NCBI RefSeq assembly: GCF_047663525.1
Contig: NC_092587.1
Location: 42,802,501 to 42,866,500, forward strand
DNA length: 64,000 nt
Direction: 5' to 3'
DNA from: Anas platyrhynchos
Taxonomy: Eukaryota; Chordata; Aves; Anseriformes; Anatidae
How positions within the stretch are numbered: the stretch's first letter is position 1; every line of letters starts with the position of its first letter. The notes under the pieces are model-generated. The model ran no database searches. It was not told where the DNA came from and was given only the letters and a program-made list of their open reading frames with translations. Positions 50,721-62,547 of the stretch are shown piece after piece. A program made the translations under genes and the position numbers.

Positions 50721-53700
50721 AGCAGCAGGATTTCCAGGTAGCTTCAAGAAGTGGTAAATGTGGATGACAGGGAAAAGCTTTGTGTGTAAAAAAAGACAGA
50801 GAAGGAGAGAAAAAGGAAGAATTTCAGAACTCCCGACTCACCCAGGTGATGAGGACAGCAGATAGGCCAAAAATCCAGTCTGAGGAGTTGCTGAAATAGC
50901 CACCGGTCACCAGGGATGGTGACCTCCTGAAGGAGGAGCCTGGAGGTGCCGGGATTTCTGTGCCTGGTGAGGCTGTGACACTGACCACTGACACCCGTGG
51001 TTGCACCAGGGGTGGGACAGAGGGCTGGGAAACGGGAACTCCTGGATCCCAAATCCTTTGGGCTACAGCTCCGCAATACAACCCTTACAAGCTTCAAAGA
51101 GGAATTATGAAAAGTAAGGGTGAGGTAGTAGCTGCAAATACGACGGGCATGCAATGCACAGATTACCTGAAAGTGACAGAAGATGGAGAAATGCAGCACT
51201 GCCGTCTTCCTGTAATCAGCAGAAAGAAGGATGATAAGGCTCAGCCTGTTCACACCTCTTGCGAGCTCTCAGGTGCTTTTTGAATCTTGGTGTCACCAGG
51301 CTTCTCCAAATCCCTAGGGGTAACTTTTCTCTGACAATTACAGCAGTGTGAGCCACAACAGCTGCAGTAGAAATCAAATTCAAACTGCTGCTGCTGGTGC
51401 AGAAGTAAAAACAAAGGGAAATCCACGAGTCAGTTGCCTCTCTCTTCTCTAAGATGGCCTGTGCTGTGTGTGTCTGTTCAAAGTTTATTTCAAGGACTGA
51501 TACTTAGGAAGTTGTGGCTTGAAAGTACAAAGACTGCTTACTGCAAGGAGGATTTTTTTTTTCCTGTATTGGAAAAAAGAGGCACAGCATCTCCTGGGAA
51601 ACCTTGAATTGAGACATTTGAGTTGTCCGAGTGTGCCCTGCACTCACCATGGAACCAAGCCCGTATGGTTGGATTCTTACCAGCACTTCCACAGAAAGCC
51701 GTGCAAGCTGGTCAGTGAACACAAACATTACTCATTTTTCTCTGCTGTTGAACATCTATACTCATGTATTTACAGATATATGCTTACGGATCAGAAAGAA
51801 AAGGATGTGTATTCCTAAAAGGAAAAAAAAACCAACAAAACTGGATTTCCTTGATGTGCCAAGCGAAGAAAGAGGAAGGTTAGAGGACTGTTGCAAAACA
51901 GCCAGCTGAAAAGGCTGTTCAAACAAGCCCCAGACAGACCCTTTCTTTTGCATCCTAAAGGACAATAAGAGAAAGCTCTACCAGACACTTCATTAAGCAC
52001 TTGACTACAGCCTAGGAAGCACTTTTGTTTGTTTGCTTTTGGTTTTGATTAGCTACTCTCAAATTCCAAGTAACTCCAACAAATGCTAAAAAGAAGGGGC
52101 AAATCTCTCTGCAGAATGGGTTTTTAGAGCTTGCACAGACTTCTGGTGTCTCCCTGGCTCAACCAGCCCTTTTAATCAGCCCACATGAAACCCTGGAAGA
52201 CTAACAGCCCTCCCTGGGACAGGACAAATGGATGCACATCCCATCTCAGTGCCCAAGGGACCAGCCCTGTTCCTGGGCTTTGTGTAGCCCTTGGCCTCTG
52301 CTCTGCAGACAACGGTGAGCATGGAAGCAGCCTTCCTTTTCCACATTCATTGTGGGCTGCTATCTACTGGCATTAGAAAAGCAAAATAAAGCACGTGTGC
52401 TTTGAAGAGGGACAAACAGACCCAGGTGACCTGGCCAACAGTCCATTTTTAAGAAGAGCAGAGTCTATCTTGAACTGCCATTTGAATGAAAAATCATTGG
52501 TCTACGTTAAAGAATTTATTTGAGAGCCTGTCGTATGACAAGTGGCACAGAGTGAAGTTGGCATGGTACCTACCTAGGCTGTTCTTCCAAAACCAACACA
52601 CATGCAACCTCAAACTTCAAAGGTGGTCACCAGGTACAGCCACCCCCCAGCGAGGCCTTTCTGGTGGTCTCGGGTCTCCTCCTCTTGTGTCTTAGCATTC
52701 CCCAAACAGAGCCCCAAGGACAAACCTCCCAGGACTTCTCCTACTGACCCTGTTATCTCTTCCACACCGTTGGGCCCCTCGGAGGAGGTGGTCTCACCTC
52801 CCCGTGGTGGTGAGAGGCCCTCGGACGGCAGCAGTTGTCCAGCGGTTGTTTCAGCTTCAGTTCTACTGCAGCTGTCATGGCTCACGTTGTAATGGCTGAA
52901 AGGGTCACCCCTAAGGATTTTGGGGAGCCTGATGACACCAAGAACCAAAAAGCACCTGAGAGCTCACAACAGGTGTGAACAGCCTGACGGGGGTGTTGGG
53001 CAGTGCTTGAGGCAGTTGGGCTGCGCTTCCAAAGGCCCCTTGCAAAGCAGAAATCATTCCAGTAACAGGCAGGCTGTAGCCACTGGGGCTGATCATTAGG
53101 GATTGGGATTTTTTTTTAGCCATTTCCACTTCTGATTTGTGCATCATCTAGACTGCACCAAGTCCGCAGAGTCCAAAAGGCACACCTTCTTCTGAAGCAA
53201 CAAACCACAAACTTGACATTTAAAAATCCTTCTTCCGTATGTTGTCGTAAGGTATGCTCATACATCTGCTGTAACAGCATCTTTTTCAAGTCTTTGGCTG
53301 GAAGTCCAATTATGTTTTCCTACTACAAATGCTATAAACTGTACAGACCTTTCCCTTTTTAACCGCCCCATTAGCTGTGGTGGTGCTTTGATGAATTAGC
53401 TTCAGCCCGCAGGAATCTGGTTGCTACACAACGCAGACGTGTCTGTACAGCTCCCAGCTCCCTCCCAGACATCTCAGCCTTTTCTTGCTTATCCCTGCTG
53501 AAAGACGCGAGACTGAAAAGATGCAATTTCAATAAAACTCAGGAAAGTCACTGTCAGAATGTCTCAAAGCCAGGGAGCGCTGACCCTCAAGCCCACTGTG
53601 ACCTCCAGGTTTGGTGATTAGCAAATCTGGTTTCAGCCCCGACGTTAGCGATGTGCTGTGTGTGGTATTGGCAGGTAATCTGGTTATATTCACATGCAGT

Positions 53701-56700
53701 GGGTTTTACCATGCAGAAGAGTATGCAGTCAGTTTGGATCCCAGTCCCCCAGCCAGAGCGGAATACTTCCATCACAGGAGGCTTGCTATGGGCTAAAAAG
53801 TTTGTTTGTTTGTTGTTTTTCTTAATTACTAGGATGGGAGATAACTTCATGCTGCCGAGAAATACCAGCATTTCTAAAGCTAGGCAAGGTCAAAATCCTG
53901 AAATGACAGCATTAAGACTGAGTTGAGCAATGAATTACAAGAAACCTCTATAGGACAAGGAGGAAGGGGAAGCAATCTAGGCTCTGAATATAACCTCATG
54001 AAAGAGATGAGCAAACAAGCCATGCTTTTCTTCCAATTCAGGCTCCCTTCAGTAAAAGGGCAAACTAGCATGTGGGTCCCACTTAAGAAATGAACTCTTA
54101 CAAAAAGACTCTAAAGAACACCCTGTTAACTTTTTGTCTGAACAACAGGGTGAACTTTTTGGATCTGATCAAAGGCACAAGCAGAGAAAAAAATTAAACA
54201 CTCATGTACAGTGACAGCAACTGTTTCACCAATCTGTAGGCTGTAAGTAAAACCTTATCAGCATGGGAGTGACTTTTCAGCGATGTGCATTAGCCAAACT
54301 GTCTGTGGCATGCAGAAACAAAAACAGGCAAAAAAAAAATACTGTGAGTTACTGGTGTGCCATGATATTCTAGTAGTTACTTTTGCTCTCTATCCTAATC
54401 GAATAAATGATCTGGTTCACAACACACTGCAGGAGCTCAAAACAAACAAAACCGAAGCACACCAACCCACAGGATGGTTGTTACAAGTGCACCATCGCCA
54501 AAGGAGAATCTCACCCTGCTTCACAATAAATCTGATCGAAACCTTCAATTGTAGCTACACCTTTGACTTCTCATAGGACAGTCAGTGCCACAAAACATGA
54601 GCCCCATCTTTGTATTTTCTAGATCTATAACTAAACCTGCATTACCTCTGCATTTTCACGCAAATTTTAATCACTAAAAATATAAATAGTAAATTCCAAA
54701 CCAATGATGATTGATTTATTTATCCTCAACCATCCAGATACCCTGTTCAGCTTCCAAAGGCCCGACACCTAAATTCAGTTTTCTATGGCTTTAGATAGAG
54801 GCCTGTTTGTTCTGGCTATTCTGATAAGCCAGGAACTAGTCAGACAAACCAATTCAGTACCCTTCTAACCGAGGACCTCTATTACCCCCAGCACAACCAT
54901 TGCACCCCAGATGGCACATACAATTCCTGATATCATAACAGTTATTAGCCATAATTTAGAAAATTTGTACCTGACTCAGCCCTAACTGTACCCACTTGCT
55001 GCCTCTTTACAGCTGTAGCTTGTACCTTGCTTTTACATTGTAGTTACATGTATGTTACACCATTTAGTTACCCATACCTTGACAGCACTACCCACCTCCT
55101 TTTTTTAAATTATTTGTATTTTTTAAATGCATGTCCCACCAAAAACGTTGTTTAGCTTGGCGCTAGCTGGACTCCATGAACTAGATGTACGATACTCTCC
55201 AGGAGCTGTTCTGCCCTGGGGCCCTTGAGTGTTTTTGTCTCAAAACCATTGCACATCACCAGTTTGTCTTGTTCTGATTTAAAAGGTTCAAGAACATCAC
55301 AAACCCAGCTCAAATCCCCAATCACACCTGTGTCGTGCACAGATTAGCAAGGGTGGCCACCACCTTCTGCACCGGCAGCTTTTTCCTCTGAAGCAATCTA
55401 TAAATTCCCCAGTAGTCTATGCCTTGGCTTTCCATGTGTAGATTTCACACGCAATAAAAATCCATGAACGTAAATCAATCAACAGCTCCCAGTAACAGGA
55501 TATGCTTGCTCTACATATCCCAGATTGTCCATCAATTCCTGCGGGGATATCCTTTATCCTTCTGGCCTCCAGCTGAACTTTGATCAGCTCGTATTTATAG
55601 ACATCCTTCGTGTATTTCACCTGTTGCACATCCTTTAAAGGGAAGAAAAATAAAAAGGAGGAAAACCAAAAACCACCACCACACCACTATCTTTGACCAC
55701 GTTGAGCAGTGTTGATTCACTCAGGTGAGCTGTTAGGCTTCCTTTTTAAATGGCAACCACTCACTTGGGCAGTGCTGTTAGACCACCACCTGTATTTCCC
55801 AGGAAGCTGGTGTTAGTCTCTGCTATTACAGATCCTGATCAGAGTCCGACAGCATGGAAAAACACTTTGAAAATGAGCTGCTTTATCCAAACTTTCAGTT
55901 CGTTTTCTCATCAAAAGGGTAACTCACAAATTGTTGGAAGGCCACTGATACACTTCTTGATCTGATTCAGCTGAGGGTCATTGCTGCTCTACAAACTCTA
56001 AATTAGCCAAGGTTACCAAACCTTTTTTCCTTGAGAGCTGGGGTATCCATCGTATCAAGCTGCTATTGCTTTTGCAGGAAGGAACTGGAAAACATTTTGC
56101 ACACAGCTTTCAGAATCTGCTTCGGCACTTTCAGCCTCTGATCCAAAATAGATTTTTATTTCCAAGTGGATTTTATGACTGCTCTGGACCATATCCAAGT
56201 TCTCCCAAGAATCCATTAAACATTCTTTTAGATCCTCTTAGCTTGGCTTCAGAGTTGTTGCAGCTCAGGTTTCTGTACATGACTGCCATGCAGATGGCCA
56301 ACCTGCAGGGCCCCGCTCTGCGGGAGAACACGCTCCGCACCTCCGAAAACCGCCGTGATGAGGGGCCAAGTGGAAGCTGACTTGAAGGGCTCGAAGTACT
56401 TCCCAACGAGCAGTATTTGTCATGGAGTCAAGGGCAGTACAATTTGTGGATTTATTGTTTGTGACTCCCTCTGCCTTCCAAACAAGGTGTGCAAGGAGCT
56501 CTAGAATTGCCACAGTGGCCATGAACACACAAGGAAAACCTCTGAGACTCCCTCCCAGCCATCCCGAAACCTTCTCCCTCTGCTGTGACACCACCAAAAA
56601 GAGCCAAAAGCACCAGATCAGCAGTTTTACCAGTTTTCTGCTGCTGTAGTACCACAAAGCTGATTCCTCTCCAACATCAATCAAGACAATGACTTCCCCC

Positions 56701-57574
56701 TCCCCTCCCAACAGGTTGAATAGAACAGACACTACGAAAAAAAAAAACATTTTTTATTCAGTTGAAAAGAAGTCATTTACTCAATCACATTAACTATGCT
56801 AAAAATGATTTTTTCTGACTACACCAGCAGTTAAATATTTTCAGCACCAGTTCAGGACACATTAGTGACATTTATCACAACAGGTCTATTTCTTAATGTA
56901 GAAGGACATACTAACTTCAGTAGCTGCTACTGGGAAAGGAGTAAGCAGAAGTCTGCCCTTTCTTTCCAAATTCTTATCAGCAAAAGTAGCAACTTCTAGA
57001 AATAAATAACTGCCAAATTATCTCCCAAATCTTTAAATCGATCTTTTAAAAATAGAGTTAAAATAGATATCTTAATATGAGCTATCATAGATTTTATTTT
57101 TTATGTGCTGAATACTCCAAAATGCGAGTAGTTGAGCAAGCATCCAGTACATAACTTTTTAAAATAGTTCTTCCCTCCCCACAATATCAACCCCCCCGTT
57201 TTTGTTTTTTTGTTTTTTATCCAAGTCATGCTGGTTAGATCCCTATCTATAGTGACTTCCCAGTAAACACCACGCTGTTTGATATCACTAGGATATGCTA
57301 CCATCCTATGAGTGAAAGAAGTCAGTGAGCCGGTGAAAAGCCACCGCCCCACACGAACAGAAAATTCATCCAGTCATTGGCTCGTTCTCTTGGAGCATCA
57401 AACAAATCCTAAGCTTTTATTTTTAAAAGCTTTTGTGGTCTTCCTCTTGCTGGGCCAGTTCAGAAGGTCATCGCTGAAGGCAGAACTGATGAAGGCAAAT
57501 AAACCAAAAAGCAGCAGATAGTAGTGTCTCTCTGTCCTTTTAAACAAATCAAGTTCGCACAAAACAAAAGGAGA

Positions 57575-58877
57575 CAAGGTTAAAATGAAGTTTATTAGTT
57601 TTTTTGGTTTTTTTTTAAGCTTTTTTTATATAAAACTGTTTGTGAAACAGCTATTTTATTCCCATGGCAGAGTGACCCCTGAAAGATGCACTAACCCCTT
57701 TCTTAAGGCCTTAATAAGAAAAAATTCAGAATTTTTTGTTGTTGTTCCTTAAACCCAAAAGTTTTACAATTCACATAATTTACAAGAACGAAAAAAAAAC
57801 AAAACAAAACAAAACCACATAGTGTAGCCTGTTACACTGACATTCCCTCTTCTCATTTGGAAAAGCAAAACGTAAAATAAAAAAGGGCTAAGTGGATATT
57901 CTGAACAGTTTGAAAGCACGCTGACTCCACCAACGTTCAGACTTCCCTTCCATTTCCCCAAGCTGGCAGGTAAAGCACGTCTTCCACCTGCCTTCAGAAC
58001 TGAAGGCAGCCTCTGGGAATCATCTGGGGGTGCATGCTGTTGCCAGAGGACAGCTACTCCTTTCCCCAACGTGGCACCGATGTTTCCACACATACAAGGT
58101 TAAGTTTGTTCGCATGATCTAAGCAAGCAGCAGCTACCTCTTCCTTCGTGAGCCACGACCTAGGAGTCTTCGGATGTTTTTCAAGCTTCCACTGTTAATG
58201 TATAGTGTTTCTTAAAACTCTAACCTCCCTACCCCACATACACAAAGTACAAACACCCCATCACCTGCATCCATCCAAGCCTTCCTCCCACACCCTACAA
58301 TTTATCCTGTGATTTGTTTACTTTTTAAAATTGAATTTCCTTGGATGTTGTGAGAAAGAAAGCGAGAGGAAGGGAGACAAATCCAGCCCGGAGTACTCCC
58401 AGTTCCACTGTTCTTTCCTGCAAAATGTAAGGCTCCGCGAGCCTTGCATTGATTTCAGATTTAATATTTAACTTCAGCTACGGATTTGTTTTTTTAATTT
58501 ATCTGGGTTTTTGTTAATTTTAATCAAAAAGCATCAAAAGGGATAGCGCACCTTTCATTTAAAACAAAGTCTTTCGAGACTAAAAAATAGATCTTTATAT
58601 ATATATATATTTATCCCTCCCTCTTTAGTTCCCCCCACCTGTTTCCTTTTTCCCCCTCCCCTTCCCACTGTCACTATGGAGATTGTGTCCATGGAAACAG
58701 CTGGTTCGGACTCCTTGGTCGGATTCGGTGATGCCATCGGTCTTGAGTGTGATGTAAGAATTGATGAAGGAAGTGCTGGCGTTGGCAGGCACGTCGAGAG
58801 GGGGCATGGCTGCACAGTGGGAGAGATTCCATTCACTCACGAATGTCCACCGCTTTTTTTTATCTCAACAGCCTAAC
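57575..58877 (-). CDS. TCF20: TCF20 last exon: short-isoform C-terminus plus 3' UTR
   Basis: The acceptor TTTGTTTTTCAG lies just above 58877 on the minus strand. The exon begins GTT AGG CTG TTG AGA TAA, giving VRLLR and a stop at 58862-58860. Replacing the 27 codons of the alternative exon by these five gives a protein 22 residues shorter, exactly the difference between the 1960- and 1938-residue human isoforms as I remember them. The remainder is 3' UTR, AT-rich towards its end, down to the AATAAA complement at 57591-57596. TCF20 is a chromatin-associated transcriptional coregulator with a C-terminal extended PHD finger; that finger is encoded upstream of this window. Confidence 0.8.
57591..57596 (-). 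terminator. Poly(A) signal, TCF20
   Basis: TTTATT on the + strand (AATAAA on the minus strand). It gives a last exon of about 1.3 kb, in keeping with the size I expect for the mammalian TCF20 3' UTR. Alternatives lie at 57655 and 56753-56758. Confidence 0.55.
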
Positions 58878-61800
58878 CTGAAAAACAAAGCGACACCGGT
58901 GATGTGTTGGGAGGCTTCGCTTCCTCGGTCCTCCAGTGCTCCCCCCGCGCTTTGGGGAAACGCACCGGGCAGCCTGCTGCTGCAGCAACACCCAGGTCTC
59001 AAGGTTTGTGGGCTAAAAACACAACGGTGAGGAGTTCATAAAAGCAAATTCACGTAATGACAAGTAGGAGCTTAACAGCCAGCAGAAAATGAATTCAGCC
59101 TGGCTACGAGGAGCCCAGAGGGCAGAGCTGCCTGCACCCTGACCGAGCAGCTGCCTCCAGCAGCGAGAAAGCTCACCTCCTCTTCAGTACCTGTCCTGAC
59201 TATGGAAACTGGAAATAAAGGAGCCAAGCACGCTTGAATGTGGTGACAGCTTTGGGAATGCCACACTGTCCACAGGGTTTGGACCCAAATATTCTCCTGC
59301 AGGTCACCACACTGTTGTCAGACAGCAGCTTGCAGTGGACACGGAGCAGATAATGACACTGGTCTCAGCACCAGAGGAGACCGGGCACAGGAACCGAGCT
59401 CCTGAAATGGCTGGATTTCACAAGCTAAAGGTAGAGCTACGGCGTTACTAATTGCTGATCAAGTAATACCCATTTGTGTTGCCTAATGGCCAGGCTGTGG
59501 TGGCAGAAGTTCATGGGAAGACTACACTCGTGATGCCTTTCCAGACACATGTGGGAACGTCCCAGTGCCTGGCATGCTCATTCTCCTGTCCAGACGCTCT
59601 GAGGAGACAAAATGAACTCCAGGAGTTCACTACACTGGTGGAGGTGTAGTTCAAAAGAGAAACTGCAGACAAAGTTAAAATTTCATTTCTCTAAGCCACA
59701 GTTCTCATTCTTAATCTGCACAGCCAAGAAAGCAAAGCTTGAAATAATATATTCCTTTCTTCCCTTCTCCCGCAACACAAGCGGGGCCCAGAAGCAATGC
59801 ATTTATTTAGTAAGTTAACCCTTTGATGCAACTTGGATAAATCCCTCCCCACCAGTCAGTGGGCTTGGGTAAAGAAAACCTCCCAACGCAAGTGGCACAT
59901 CTGGAAAGCCGCTGATAGCATTTGGGGTGTGCCTGTGAGCAAGGTAACACCCATGATCACTCAGAGCAGGCAATTAAACTCCAGGAGTCCTCAGTGTGAT
60001 ACAGAAGGCAGTGCCCCTCTGCTTAGCAGCACACCAGTTAGATCACATCGCAGCAAGCTACCTCTTGGCTGCAAACAGCCCCTCCTACGGGGGTGCCAGG
60101 CTCCGAGCGAAGAGTCGGGCGAGGAGGTAGGAAAACAGACGGGTGAGCCGTGGAGTTACAGCTCGAGGGGAACGGGGGGAGGCTCCTCGGCAGTTCAGGC
60201 AGCTGACCTGTGCGGTGCTCATTACCGTGCAACTGCGAGCCCGCACTGAAGGAGTGTCAAGGCCGTGTTGCTGTCTCTGGCTCCTGTACAAGTGCCGCTT
60301 GCCCATGCCTGGAATCCATCCAGAGCATTAGGCACTGGCTCCGGGAGAAAGCAGGCTCACCACACAGAGTCCTTCCCCGTTCCTGGACGGGATCCAGAGC
60401 ACCAGACTCACTCTCACAGTCACTCTCCAGATCTGGAGTTGATCCAAATGTTCTGGAGGCAACTGGCTCAGGGAGAAAGAAGCAACAAACAGAGACAGCA
60501 TACACTGACTTGCCTGGAAGTGATCCAACACGCAGGATTTTTCCTAACTTGCCGGGCCGAGGAGCGAAGCAAGACGAAACAGCCCAACAGCTGACTGCCC
60601 CTTGCAGCTTTGCACTAAGGCCTGCACAGCGGCAGCTGCTGTTCTACCAGGACAACAGCAGAAGTCCTCTAAACTTACTTAATTACCCCCATGATGCAGC
60701 AACCCTTTTTTTTTTAAGAACAGGGCCTTTTGGATTTGCGTGGTTTTTGTTTTGCGATACGAGGTCAGGCTGGACAACTTCATCTCTAAAATATTCTCAG
60801 CCCCAAAGGAGGAGGCTAAACAGGACCTTCAGGTGAGAACCACCTGAGGCAAAAGCAGAATTGGGAAGAAACGATGCCTTTGAGAGATGCCTAGAGCACA
60901 CAGCTAACATGGTGCTAAGATTCCACAGCCCGCAAGGTCTTAAGCCAATACATTGGTGTTGTATATATAAAAATTTAGTGCTGGAAAGTGATGCAGTAAA
61001 CAGAGCTGCATAAAGGTCTCTGGGACATACTAATAGTCACAAACTCCTTATTAAAAAGCCTACAGAAATCATCCCTGAGAAGACAATTCCTCATCTTCCC
61101 TAGTGTTAAACATCTGCACCTGATGCACTGTCTGTAAGGCTGCCATCCTGTGTAAGCATTATAAACCACACTGGCTTTTACACTTAAAGAGAAAAGCTTA
61201 AAAGAATCCCAACGTCCCTTCCATAGAAGGAAAAAGTTACTCGAATAATAAACTTTGAAGTTTAATGCTGTTTGCATGGTAACTGTTTTAACAACACTCC
61301 AAAACCAAGAACAAATACCGGTAAAAATAAAACCACAGAAAACAGACCTAGGCCAATGCAGCAGTCACTCTACAAAGTGTTTATAGGAAACACTAGCTGT
61401 CTTCTGCACTATACTAAAAACCAGAATTCTCCAGTTCACTCCTCATCTTTCACAGAAAACACCATTAAAAGCCCTTCACAGGTACTTAGTTGGGAAACAA
61501 GCAAGATTATAGGGCAAAGGAGGTGGCTGGGAAGCGAGGAAATGGTGCTGAGGGAGAGGGACCACAGTAATCAGCTCGGACAGCAGGCATGAAAGAGCAA
61601 CTTCAGCTGCAGTGTTGCAAGAAAAAGAGAAACGACTGCCTGGAGTAAGAAATGCACCTGAGCACTGAAATGAAGTCTGGAGACTTTATTGGGCTACAGT
61701 TAATGGGTAAACGTGCCAACAGGACCTAATTTGAAATCACTTAATTCGTTTAGACCCCCCTGTTGCCACCAAATGGCAATAAACTCGACGGAAATGAAGT

Positions 61801-62419
61801 AAGAAATCCCTTCCTCATCATATTCCCCAGCGCTGATTCCCACCTCTGTGCTGCTCCCTCCTTGCGCCAGGGAATTCGCCCAGTCACACAGCAAACCAGG
61901 TTAGGACGAGGGCCTAATCATGGCGAAACTTAATTTCAGACAAATCGAGTTTCTGACCAGGTTCCCACGTGGCTGTATGAACGTTTGGGCTCGGCAAAGG
62001 GGGAGGCAGGAGGAAGGAGGGAGCTGGGGCTCGAGAGCAGAAGTGCTGCCTTCTGCAGCGCTGCAGCTGCCTGTGACTTAAGGAAAAACCCCTTCAAATC
62101 CTTATGGGCATGCTCAGGGCACTACAAAAGGAGATTTCTGCCACTGGTTTAGCTGGGGGAGTCATCAAGCACTTGCAACAGCTAACAAGCTTTGTCTCTC
62201 ACCACTACACAGAAGGAACTGCTGCAGAAATACAACCAAATTCAAGCCACTAGCCTGAACAGTCTGGTAGCAGGACAAAAAGCAAACACAAATTAGTAAT
62301 TACAGATTTTCTGCATGTACACAAGATCACCTTGTTATCTCATAGCAGCGGGGAAGAGCACTGCAGGTAAGGAGCCATAGGAGAAGGCAGGTGGAAACTG
62401 GAAGCTCTCCCCAACTCAC
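58878..62419 (-). other. TCF20 last intron
   Basis: Intron between the alternative exon and the last exon. Donor GTGAGT and acceptor TTTTCAG are both canonical. No other exon, RNA gene or recognisable repeat was found; open frames are short and unassigned. Confidence 0.7.
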
Positions 62420-62547
62420 CTGTGCTTGCTTTTATTTCCATTCCCAGGAGTACACTTCCCCCCTCACCCCCGCTCCGACTGCTCTGTGCTGAGGCTGCCT
62501 TTCACCATCTTGTTCTGCAAGGAGGGAAGAGAGCAAGGAAGGAGGGG
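62420..62547 (-). CDS. TCF20: TCF20 alternative penultimate exon: long-isoform C-terminus
   Basis: A 128-nt exon on the minus strand with acceptor GGTTCGTCAG above 62547 and donor ACAG/GTGAGT at 62420/62419. It encodes PLLPCSLPSLQNKMVKGSLS followed by TEQSERG and a TGA at 62466-62464, near-identical to the known end of human TCF20 isoform 1 (SLSTEQSERG). Inclusion ends the protein here and turns the last exon into 3' UTR. Because the stop is less than 50 nt before the donor, the included transcript should escape nonsense-mediated decay. The upstream exons, with the PHD-like finger and the large first coding exon, lie beyond the window on the right. Confidence 0.9.

Larger units (their letters stand above)
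42871..57590. other. CYP2D-TCF20 intergenic region without recognised genes
   Basis: About 15 kb in which no frame on either strand matches a protein I know. It contains CR1 fragments at about 43.95-44.29, 50.09-50.18 and 50.44-50.72 kb. An AT-rich block at 47.2-49.5 kb has long non-repetitive sequence. There is an (AAAT)n run at 49988-50012, and two short unassigned minus-strand frames at 55152-55629. Poly(A)-like motifs are frequent but not tied to exons. Confidence 0.55.
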
